DNA of 11,116 bases, taken from Candidatus Colwellbacteria bacterium RIFCSPLOWO2_01_FULL_48_10. Its GTDB lineage: Bacteria > Patescibacteriota > Minisyncoccia > UBA6257 > Colwellbacteraceae. The position numbers and the translations under genes were made by a program. Under the pieces are notes generated by a model. It worked only from the letters and a program-made list of their open reading frames with translations, was not told the origin of the DNA and searched no databases. This document shows positions 1 through 5,453 of the stretch, in pieces (the stretch's first letter is position 1; every line of letters begins with the position of its first letter). Where the stretch lies: positions 1 through 11,116 of the forward strand of contig MHIY01000012.1 of the NCBI GenBank assembly GCA_001817755.1, in the 5' to 3' direction.

Positions 1-790
1 CAACTGTATATGAATACGTTGCGCCATTGGTCAATCCGATATCGGCGTATGAAAACGTGCCGCTAACGACCGAAGCTACCTGCGAACCATTGCGAAAAAC
101 ATGGTAGTCAATGATAGCGGCCCCACCGCTTGATGATGGCGCGTTCCAGCTCACGGTTATCCTAGAATCCCCGGGGACCGCAGAAGAAATAGTTGGTGCT
201 GAAGGCGGGAAAATATCTTTGGTCTGAGGATTGCTATCAATGCGATCTGGGACTCCATCACCATCGGTATCCGCATTATCTTTTCCGATGTAATTCAATG
301 CCTCTACAGCATCTATATTAAAACCACCCTCGGTCCCGGACGAGATCCGCACATAACGATAAGCGCCGTCATCTATATTGAAAGTGAAACTATATTCTCG
401 GCTTTGGTCTGTTGAAGCTGTAATGGAATCACTGAAGGTAGCTATTTGTTCATCGTCGCTATTGAACAAAATTATGTTTAAGCTCGTTTGTGCAGAAACT
501 ACGCCAAAATGTATTCTCAAGGCTCCCGTTCCCTCTTCGTTGACGCCCATATTCAACTTAACGAAAGTTCCAATTCCAACAAGAGTTGTTGTCAGATTGT
601 CATCCGGACCAGTGGCAGCCTCGGGGTCGCCAACAGCACCGCTAGATTCCGCGACTGAATCAGCCCACGGGTCGTGCCCGCCTCCATGATCTCCCATGGC
701 AGTATTGGGCTGTAGAACCATCATCAACACAAAAAGCGGCGCAAAAGCGATAAAGAAATACAAGACAAAACTATTTTTACGCAAATTCAA
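1..790 (-). CDS. Secreted protein with D-rich calcium-type repeat and fibronectin III domain (partial)
   Basis: The minus-strand frame is open from a TTG at 788-790 to the left edge, giving 263 codons without a stop. Residues 1-31 form a signal peptide: a KN-containing basic start, a long hydrophobic run (FVLYFFIAFAPLFVLMMVL), then a PNTAMG region. The mature part begins with a His/Gly/Asp-rich stretch, followed by a beta-rich segment of about 100 residues. A thrombospondin-3/EF-hand-like segment (DTDGDGVPDRIDSNP) lies near residues 174-188. A fibronectin type III domain starts near residue 194 (PPSAPTISS, then ITVSWNAP) and is cut by the window edge. The product is probably exported and surface-exposed or adhesive; its partner is unknown. 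An in-frame TAG lies shortly upstream, so the start must be TTG 790 or TTG 784; neither has a good Shine-Dalgarno site. The domain calls are firm, the exact role is not. Confidence 0.82.
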   Translation of the reverse strand, partial: MNLRKNSFVLYFFIAFAPLFVLMMVLQPNTAMGDHGGGHDPWADSVAESSGAVGDPEAATGPDDNLTTTLVGIGTFVKLNMGVNEEGTGALRIHFGVVSAQTSLNIILFNSDDEQIATFSDSITASTDQSREYSFTFNIDDGAYRYVRISSGTEGGFNIDAVEALNYIGKDNADTDGDGVPDRIDSNPQTKDIFPPSAPTISSAVPGDSRITVSWNAPSSSGGAAIIDYHVFRNGSQVASVVSGTFSYADIGLTNGATYSYTV

Positions 791-805
791 GGTAGTTATT
801 GGATA

Positions 806-834
806 ATACTACCTTTAATTCAGATTTATCCCAA
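806..834 (-). promoter_or_regulatory. Weak candidate promoter for the secreted fibronectin III protein
   Basis: On the minus strand TTGGGA (834-829) is followed after 17 nt by TAGTAT (811-806), about 15 nt before the TTG start. Each box matches consensus at only 4 of 6 positions. The -10 area lies in an imperfect palindrome with GGTAGT/ACTACC ends (791-813), which could be an operator. The rest of the 791-966 gap shows nothing clear. Confidence 0.27.
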
Positions 835-966
835 CCAAACCGCTCTGAATGATGGATTAGGATCAGACGTCAGCCAGGGATAGAAAACTACATTTCCAAA
901 GATATAGTCTCCGGTACCCAACCGATTCGCCTTTAGAAAAATTTTATCTCAGTATGAAATGATAGA

Positions 967-1338
967 ATGAACCTAATGGAACTAGCCTCTAAAAAATGCA
1001 TCCCCTGCTCAACCGATGCCACTCCTATGGCGCGTGAGGAAGCCGAGAAGCTTGTCCGTGCATTAAATGGATGGAGTCCCGCTGAATTCAACGGAATTCT
1101 AAAACTCCAAAAAGACTTCATCTTCAAGAACTTCAAGGAAGCAATCGCGTTCACGAACAAAGTCGCTGACATCGCCGAAGCCGAAGGTCACCACCCGAAC
1201 ATCCGCATTCATAAATGGAACCACGTTGAGATCGAAAACTTTACACACAAAATCAATGGCCTCTCCGAGAACGATTTTATATTGGCTGCAAAGATCGACT
1301 CTATAACGCGATCCGAATCTACGAACACATCCGAATGA
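967..1338 (+). CDS. 4a-hydroxytetrahydrobiopterin dehydratase (pterin-4a-carbinolamine dehydratase, DCoH/PhhB family)
   Basis: A 123-aa protein with the full family signature. The active-site block EAEGHHPNI lies at residues 71-79 (H75, H76, P77), followed by W84, the NFTHKINGLSENDF block with H94 and D103, and the closing LAAKID helix. In the family this enzyme dehydrates 4a-hydroxytetrahydropterin to quinonoid dihydropterin in the cytosol. Many bacteria lack aromatic amino-acid hydroxylases, and homologues there are thought to serve other pterin chemistry; no hydroxylase is visible here. The N-terminus carries a CIPC pair (C11, C14), as in many bacterial members. ATG 967 and ATG 976 are both possible starts and neither has a strong Shine-Dalgarno site. 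The last ~12 residues are polar and not conserved in the family. The gene is divergent from the secreted protein and upstream of recG in the same direction. Confidence 0.93.
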   Translation: MNLMELASKKCIPCSTDATPMAREEAEKLVRALNGWSPAEFNGILKLQKDFIFKNFKEAIAFTNKVADIAEAEGHHPNIRIHKWNHVEIENFTHKINGLSENDFILAAKIDSITRSESTNTSE

Positions 1339-1360
1339 TCCTAATGGTTAGGATTCTTTC
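1338..1360 (+). terminator. Weak hairpin after the pterin dehydratase gene
   Basis: A 7-bp perfect stem (ATCCTAA/TTAGGAT, 3-nt loop) begins on the last base of the stop codon and is followed by a short T-rich stretch (TCTTTC). The stem is AT-rich and the T run is interrupted, so termination would be inefficient. Confidence 0.3.
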
Positions 1361-1373
1361 GGGACATTCGGGG

Positions 1374-1379
1374 TATAAT
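1374..1379 (+). promoter_or_regulatory. Candidate -10 box upstream of recG
   Basis: A perfect TATAAT lies 28 nt before the older recG start at 1408. No good -35 box is found 16-18 nt upstream (GGATTC at 1351-1356). The box is surrounded by three ATTCGG copies at about 1366, 1379 and 1387. Confidence 0.4.
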
Positions 1380-1407
1380 TCGGAACATTCGGATCGGAAA
1401 TAATGTC

Positions 1408-1482
1408 ATGAAACTCGCAACCCATCTCTCCGAAATCCCCCGCCTGGGCCCCTCCCGATTCCATTCAAATCCAAGGATTTGA
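1408..1482 (+). pseudogene. recG: Apparent displaced N-terminal stub of recG
   Basis: ATG 1408 opens a 24-codon frame that ends at TGA 1480-1482 inside a palindrome. Its first 15 residues, MKLATHLSEIPRLGP, resemble residues 3-17 of the intact gene downstream (IKLETHLTELHGIGP) at 8 of 15 positions. The stub is in the same reading frame as recG: 1408 and 1537 are 43 codons apart with only this one stop between them. The nucleotide match is about 29 of 45, too low for a fresh duplication. I read it as an older recG start, truncated by the palindromic element. It could instead be a leader peptide, or the true start if the TGA is read through. Confidence 0.5.
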
Positions 1483-1516
1483 TTTGGAATCGAGGATCCT
1501 CGACCTTCGGTCGGGA
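1453..1516. repeat. 64-bp cluster of nested palindromes (REP/MITE-like) at the recG 5' end
   Basis: Outer arms TCCCGA (1453-1458) and TCGGGA (1511-1516) enclose three further dyads. These are a ~17-bp near-perfect hairpin from GATTCCA at 1457 to GGAATC ending at 1491, a perfect 12-bp palindrome CGAGGATCCTCG (1491-1502), and CGACC-TTC-GGTCG (1501-1513). The block directly follows the RLGP codons of the displaced recG start and supplies its TGA stop. The density of dyads suggests a small non-coding mobile repeat. Confidence 0.65.
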
Positions 1517-1536
1517 CAGTTCCACGAATTACTACT

Positions 1537-4143
1537 ATGTTAATAAAATTAGAAACTCATCTAACCGAACTTCATGGCATCGGTCCGCAATTTTTAACCA
1601 AGCTCAAAAAGCTCGGGGCGGAAACCGTGCGCGATCTCCTCTACCACTTCCCGACCCGTTATGAGGATTGGTCACAGATAGTGGACATCGCGGATCTCAA
1701 GCTAGGCGAAGAAAAGACTATCCAGGCCGAGGTGAGAAATATTGAGGTCAAGAATTTTTGGAAACGGCGCATGGTCATTGTCGAGGCAACCATCGCCGAC
1801 GAGTCCGGTGAAGTACAGATCGTCTGGTTCAACCAGCCGTACATTTCGAAAATCCTCACGCCCGGCACCGTCGCAAACTTCGCAGGGAAGCTGGCCGTGA
1901 ATAAAAAGAACCGGGCCTATCTCTCGAACCCGACCTATGAGCTCGTCAGCAAGGCCGAATCCCTTCAGCGTCAATCCGCGGTTCAGTCAGCGTCAGCCCG
2001 CGACCTTAAACACACCGGCCGCCTTGTGCCAATCTACCCGGAAACTAAAGGGCTTACCTCGAAAGGCATCCGTTTTATTCTAAAACCGCTCGTAGACAGC
2101 TTCGACCCCGTCGATGATTTTCTCCCTTTGGAAATCCGTGAAGCAAATGGTCTTATGGAAGTAAATGACGCCCTCCGCACAATTCACTTCCCCGAAACAC
2201 TGGCCGATGCCGAAAAAGCCCGCTATCGTTTCGCCTTCGAGGAAATTTTTCTCCTCCAGCTCCGCAACCTGCGGCAGAAGCTTGCGCTCCGCGATGAGAA
2301 GGGGCCGAAGATAACGCTGGATGAAGAAAAGATGGCGGCACTTGTGACAAAACTTCCCTTTGACATGACGGGAGCGCAAAAGAAGGCGCTGAATGAGATC
2401 GTCGCAGACCTCGGAAAGGAATATCCCATGAACCGTCTGCTCCAGGGCGATGTAGGCTCGGGGAAAACAGCGGTCGCAGGCATTGCGGCCATCATTGTCG
2501 CAGAAACACACCAAGTAGCCATCATGGCCCCAACTGAGATCCTGGCCAACCAGCACTACAAAACATTCCTGAAGCTTTTTCACGAATTCACTGGCGGTAT
2601 CGCTCTCCTCGTGGGTAAAGAGGCGAAAGTCTTTTACGGTCCCGGACTTGAAACGAAGATAACTAAAATCAAGCTCACGAACGAAATTTCGGCTGGCAGA
2701 GTGAAAATCACGATCGGCACCCACGCCCTCATCCAGAGGAGCGTCAAGTTCCACGAGCTGGGGCTTGTGATCGTCGACGAACAGCACCGCTTTGGAGTCA
2801 ACCAGCGACAAGCGCTGGTTAGCGGACCTACGCGGACTAAGACACAGACCGACACTGAAGACGCTCAGAACACCAGTAATCTTTTATATACTGAGACAAC
2901 CTACAAAATACGCGCTGCTGTTTTTGCCGTTAAGAAAGAACTTGGACTTGGACACAAGGAATCTATCTACCAGAAGGCTTTGGCCGAGGAATTTAAGAAG
3001 ACTGGATTATTATTCTCACAAGAAAAGGCAATAGATATAAAATATGGGGATAAAAAGATTGGCATTTATCGCCCCGATTTTATCGTTGAAGATAAGATCT
3101 TAATAGAGTTAAAAGCCTTGCCATTCATTGGAGCTATACAACAAAAACAAATTTGGAGCTACCTGAAAGGATCAGACCACAAATTGGCTCTGCTTATAAA
3201 TTTCGGCGGGACGGATATAGAGATAAAAAGAGTTATACATGATGGGAAAAGAGGTCCGCGTGAGTCCGCGTCCAGTCAGCGTCAGTCCGCGATCCCTCAT
3301 TTTCTGAGCATGTCCGCCACCCCAATCCCCCGCACGATGATGATCGCGGTCTTTGGTGATCTTGATCTGTCCATAATCGACGAGCTCCCTAAGGGCCGAA
3401 AGGAAATCATCACTAAAGTAGTGGCTGGAGAGAACCGTGACAAGGCCTACGCATTCATCCGCGGGCAGGTGCGCCAGGGCCGGCAGGTTTATGTCATCTG
3501 CCCGCGCATTCAGTTGCCCGAAGAAGATTCCAACTACAAAGCCATGCTCGCCTACGACACAAAAGCGGTCGAAGAAGAATACCAAAAACTTTCCAAAAAA
3601 GTTTTTCCCGATCTGCGTGTCACGATGCTCCACGGTAAACTTAAGGCCGCCGAGAAATCGGATGTGATGCATGCGTTCGCCGAGGGCGAAAGCGACATTC
3701 TGGTCTCGACTTCCGTAATTGAAGTGGGTGTGGATGTCCCAAACGCGACTATTATGATGATCGAAAGCGCCGAAAGGTTCGGATTGAGTCAGCTCTACCA
3801 GTTCCGCGGGCGCGTGGGCCGAAGCGACAAGCAGTCATTCTGCTTCCTCTTCACCGAGTCGGGCGCTAAGGCTGCTGAGACTCGGCTGAAAGCGCTTGTC
3901 TCCGCAAAAAACGGCTTCGAGCTCGCAGAAAAGGATCTTGAACTCCGGGGACCGGGGCAGTTCATGGGCGGAACGCAAACCGGACTTCCCGACATAGCCA
4001 TGCGTTCACTCCAAAACCCGAATCTGCTTAAAGAAGCCCGCGAAACTGCAGAAAAAATAATGAAAAAAGACCCGGCCCTTGCTTTCTATCCCGGCCTCAA
4101 TGCCCGGATCGCAGAGCTGAAGGAAGAAATACATATGGAGTAG
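1537..4143 (+). CDS. recG: ATP-dependent DNA helicase RecG with an in-frame nuclease-module insertion
   Basis: RecG remodels stalled replication forks and branch-migrates Holliday junctions in the cytoplasm. The protein has 868 residues, whereas typical RecG has about 680-700; the inserts explain the excess. An N-terminal helical start and the RYEDWS motif (residues 41-46) lead into the OB-fold wedge domain. The helicase core follows: Walker A GDVGSGKT (304-311), motif Ia MAPTEILANQHY (330-341), motif II DEQHRFG (414-420), motif III SATPIPRT (593-600), motif VI QFRGRVGRS (755-763), and the C-terminal ELRGPGQFMGGTQTG block (802-816). Residues ~429-585 are a foreign PD-(D/E)XK module between motifs II and III, and residues ~144-156 are a short repeat-derived insert. 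ATG 1537 lacks a Shine-Dalgarno site and lies behind a displaced copy of the N-terminus. All core motifs being present suggests the helicase is still functional. Confidence 0.95.
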   Translation: MLIKLETHLTELHGIGPQFLTKLKKLGAETVRDLLYHFPTRYEDWSQIVDIADLKLGEEKTIQAEVRNIEVKNFWKRRMVIVEATIADESGEVQIVWFNQPYISKILTPGTVANFAGKLAVNKKNRAYLSNPTYELVSKAESLQRQSAVQSASARDLKHTGRLVPIYPETKGLTSKGIRFILKPLVDSFDPVDDFLPLEIREANGLMEVNDALRTIHFPETLADAEKARYRFAFEEIFLLQLRNLRQKLALRDEKGPKITLDEEKMAALVTKLPFDMTGAQKKALNEIVADLGKEYPMNRLLQGDVGSGKTAVAGIAAIIVAETHQVAIMAPTEILANQHYKTFLKLFHEFTGGIALLVGKEAKVFYGPGLETKITKIKLTNEISAGRVKITIGTHALIQRSVKFHELGLVIVDEQHRFGVNQRQALVSGPTRTKTQTDTEDAQNTSNLLYTETTYKIRAAVFAVKKELGLGHKESIYQKALAEEFKKTGLLFSQEKAIDIKYGDKKIGIYRPDFIVEDKILIELKALPFIGAIQQKQIWSYLKGSDHKLALLINFGGTDIEIKRVIHDGKRGPRESASSQRQSAIPHFLSMSATPIPRTMMIAVFGDLDLSIIDELPKGRKEIITKVVAGENRDKAYAFIRGQVRQGRQVYVICPRIQLPEEDSNYKAMLAYDTKAVEEEYQKLSKKVFPDLRVTMLHGKLKAAEKSDVMHAFAEGESDILVSTSVIEVGVDVPNATIMMIESAERFGLSQLYQFRGRVGRSDKQSFCFLFTESGAKAAETRLKALVSAKNGFELAEKDLELRGPGQFMGGTQTGLPDIAMRSLQNPNLLKEARETAEKIMKKDPALAFYPGLNARIAELKEEIHME
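1966..2002 (+). repeat. Short in-frame repeat insertion in recG (orphan of the nuclease-module flank)
   Basis: Two tandem units, CAGCGTCAATCCGCG (1966-1980) and CAGCGTCAGCCCGCG (1988-2002), match at 13 of 15 bases with a 22-nt period. They encode QRQSAVQSASARD, placed just before the conserved HTGRLVPIYPET block, where other RecG proteins have only a short linker. The 19 bases at 1984-2002 match the right flank of the nuclease module (3273-3291) at 18 positions. So the same repeat family entered recG twice, once with a gene and once without. Confidence 0.7.
2821..3291 (+). mobile_element. GxxExxY-family PD-(D/E)XK nuclease module inserted in frame in recG
   Basis: The coding part runs from about NLLYTETTYKIRAAVF to IKRVIHDGKRG. 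It holds the name-giving motif GHKESIY (RecG residues 472-478), a nuclease-fold core YRPDF (D514) with IELK (E524, K526), and the helix QQKQIWSYLKGSDHKLALLINFGG (535-558). These are the family's usual landmarks and all are present, so the nuclease-like site may be intact. It is AT-rich against GC-rich recG flanks. The ends carry inverted copies of a GTCCGCG repeat: 2822-2838 pairs with 3253-3269 at 14 of 17 positions, and another repeat unit lies at 3273-3291. The module has no start codon of its own in use and no stop, and the recG frame continues through it. No intein splicing motifs are seen. Free-standing GxxExxY proteins are common in CPR genomes; their biochemical role is unproven. Confidence 0.88.
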
Positions 4144-4159
4144 GCTGTGCCGCCTAACT

Positions 4160-4188
4160 TTGACAAAAAGTAAAATGAATGTGATATT
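4160..4188 (+). promoter_or_regulatory. Promoter for the hypothetical gene after recG
   Basis: A perfect -35 box TTGACA (4160-4165) is followed after 17 nt by GATATT (4183-4188, 4 of 6). Transcription would start near 4195, just before a small hairpin (4198-4219, ACTCG..CGAGT arms). Confidence 0.55.
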
Positions 4189-4247
4189 AAACCGCTTACT
4201 CGATTCGTGCGAAGCGAGTGGCCAGTATGGAGTCAGGAAGTGGACTA

Positions 4248-4997
4248 ATGAAACCTTGGATCCCGAGACTATATCTACTGCTCGGAAATATCCGAGTAGT
4301 AGCCCTTTTCCCAGTTAGAAGTGAGTCGGAGGGGCAGAAAATACAGTACGCAGTCCGTGACTTCGATCCTGGAGCAAGACTGAGGCTAAGCGCAAGAGGT
4401 GAACGGGAAGTCGTGATCCGACTGCCTCTTAGTTCTTATCCTTCCCGCCGCAACGAGATGAATTTCTTCGTACCTAGAAAGCTCCGAGAGCTCATAGGCA
4501 ACAATAGCCAGCCGCGAAGAAAGATCGTTTTCAAGATGAACGTGCTGGAACAAGGCGGACTAACCAAGTCGAACAGTTCCCACAACTTCGCCAATGTGGT
4601 GTGCGATACGGAAGGTGGGCCGCTACGCTGGCTCTTTCAAAATTCGGAGCATCAATGGCATGGACCGGTGGCTATGTTCGCCGGACACGCCATGGCAGTC
4701 GTAACAGCCAACAACAGAGGTTGGGTAAGCGTTAACAAACTTACGCTTGCATGGTCCGACGACATCGTTACCGTTATGAGAGAGGAGTTGGTCTCCGATG
4801 AGTACACGGGACCAGTATTCCCGGCAGAGTTCCTTGAGGCCGCCACAAGAGCCGTGCAAAGGGCAAATTGCGAGGGTTGCGGAGAATCGCATTTCTGCAT
4901 CCCATTCCCAAAACGGCAGAGAAGCATCGAATCGGCTGGGCCGTTTAACAACGCGCCCGAGCCGGACCAACCACCTAGCCCCGAGAGTCATTCCTGA
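4248..4997 (+). CDS. Hypothetical protein with a C-terminal Cys/His cluster
   Basis: I do not recognise a family. I chose ATG 4248 (249 aa) because AGGAAG at 4235-4240 sits 7 nt upstream; GTG 4218 and ATG 4227 are in-frame alternatives without a comparable site. The gene has its own promoter and a terminator hairpin overlapping its stop, which favours a real gene over the antisense frames. The protein is soluble, with no signal peptide or membrane segment beyond a weak hydrophobic N-terminal stretch (LYLLLGNIRVVALF). It is rich in Arg and has mixed alpha/beta character. Near the end a CEGCGESHFC cluster could bind metal, followed by a disordered Pro/Ser-rich tail. It lies between recG and the tRNA that hosts the integrated element. 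Base composition matches the host side. Confidence 0.65.
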   Translation: MKPWIPRLYLLLGNIRVVALFPVRSESEGQKIQYAVRDFDPGARLRLSARGEREVVIRLPLSSYPSRRNEMNFFVPRKLRELIGNNSQPRRKIVFKMNVLEQGGLTKSNSSHNFANVVCDTEGGPLRWLFQNSEHQWHGPVAMFAGHAMAVVTANNRGWVSVNKLTLAWSDDIVTVMREELVSDEYTGPVFPAEFLEAATRAVQRANCEGCGESHFCIPFPKRQRSIESAGPFNNAPEPDQPPSPESHS

Positions 4998-5029
4998 ACA
5001 AAAGGAACTGGCGATCGGGGATTTTTTAT
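4979..5029 (+). terminator. Intrinsic terminator of the hypothetical gene
   Basis: CCCCGA (4979-4984) pairs with TCGGGG (5015-5020), with further inner pairing of TTCCT to AGGAA. TTTTTT follows at 5022-5027. The stop codon of the preceding gene is inside the loop. Confidence 0.7.
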
Positions 5030-5046
5030 TCCGACAAGCGAGAGAG

Positions 5047-5076
5047 CCAAATGGAAATGAGTACATTCCCATTTGG
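5047..5076. repeat. 30-bp near-perfect palindrome
   Basis: The ends CCAAATGG and CCATTTGG pair fully. The centre adds four more pairs after a single A/C mismatch, so 12 of 13 arm positions match around a tiny loop. It could be an operator or a small mobile repeat. Confidence 0.6.
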
Positions 5077-5088
5077 GCCGAGCGACTT

Positions 5089-5110
5089 GTGGTGAGCTTA
5101 GTCGAACCAC
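5089..5110. repeat. REP-like hairpin
   Basis: GTGGT/ACCAC arms enclose a GAGCTTAGTCGA core in which two G/A mismatches lie side by side (tandem sheared G-A type). The form resembles dispersed repeats of the GGTGAGCTTGTCGAACC kind known from many bacterial genomes. Confidence 0.5.
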
Positions 5111-5234
5111 GTCGCAACAAAGGTCTAACCCCGTAAAGCTTCGCCATGGGGCAGGTACCCCGCTCCTTGGCGCGGGAGTGCGCGAGCCTGAGCGAGTCCT
5201 AACAAATACCGCAGGGCTTGCCATGGGGAACCTT

Positions 5235-5318
5235 TTTTCACTCAACCAATTTCCGACTTGCCCGTTCGCGGTCCCCCTCTGCGACGTGAAGTAGGGTCGG
5301 AAATTGGTTGAGTGAAAA
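5235..5318. repeat. 23-bp perfect inverted repeat upstream of tRNA-Glu
   Basis: The arms at 5235-5257 and 5296-5318 are exactly complementary over 23 bp and enclose 38 nt. The outer ends are T4/A4. Neither strand has a T run after the stem, so it is not a typical intrinsic terminator. It ends two bases before the -35 box of the tRNA promoter. Confidence 0.75.
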
Positions 5319-5319
5319 T

Positions 5320-5348
5320 TCGACAAAAAGCAGCTTTTTCATTAGAAT
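5320..5348 (+). promoter_or_regulatory. Promoter of tRNA-Glu
   Basis: TCGACA (5320-5325) and TAGAAT (5343-5348) each match consensus at 5 of 6 positions and are 17 nt apart. The tRNA starts 33 nt after the -10 box. Confidence 0.65.
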
Positions 5349-5381
5349 CGCACCAATACCTAATCGCGTAGTTAATGTATA

Positions 5382-5453
5382 GGTCCCATCGTCTAACGGC
5401 TAGGACATGTCCCTTTCACGGACAAAATAGGGGTTCGATTCCCCTTGGGACTA
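5382..5453 (+). tRNA. tRNA-Glu (anticodon TTC)
   Basis: A complete cloverleaf can be folded by eye. The 7-bp acceptor stem (5382-5388 with 5446-5452) has G1-T72 as its only wobble. The D arm carries GTCT/AGGAC. The anticodon stem TGTCC/GGACA encloses CTTTCAC, and the T arm AGGGG-TTCGATT-CCCCT is fully paired. The discriminator is A5453 and CCA is not encoded. The 3' half (5416-5453) is also the antisense of the last codons of the recombinase gene, so it is the likely integration site of the element to the right. Confidence 0.95.

Larger units (their letters stand above)
4998..5381. other. Palindrome-rich gene-free stretch before tRNA-Glu
   Basis: I see no gene here that I trust. The stretch holds the end of a terminator, a 30-bp near-perfect palindrome (5047-5076), and a REP-like hairpin (5089-5110). 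Between 5130 and 5230 are two related copies of GCTT(C)GCCATGGGG with small GC-rich hairpins between them. A 23-bp perfect inverted repeat (5235-5318) and the tRNA promoter follow. I searched by eye for hallmarks of RNase P RNA, tmRNA and SRP RNA and found none. Confidence 0.6.

Noticed and set aside
1480..1482. TGA read as glycine (Gracilibacteria/SR1 code) or selenocysteine
   Set aside because: TGA is the evident stop of several genes here and does not occur inside the long reading frames. A single TGA in a palindrome does not support recoding.
2080..2811. 243-codon minus-strand open frame opposite recG
   Set aside because: It is antisense to conserved RecG motifs, and its protein has no recognisable domain. 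It is a shadow of the GC-rich codons of recG.
2821..3291. Intein in RecG
   Set aside because: There are no Hint-type splice blocks, no Cys/Ser at the first junction and no terminal HN before the second. The module is a nuclease-fold domain with repeat flanks.
4141..4156. Terminator directly after recG
   Set aside because: TAGGC/GCCTA is a 5-bp stem without a T run. It is too weak to call.
4623..5147. 174-codon minus-strand frame over the hypothetical gene and the palindromes
   Set aside because: It has no ribosome-binding site and runs through a terminator and repeat DNA. The plus-strand gene has its own promoter, Shine-Dalgarno site and terminator.
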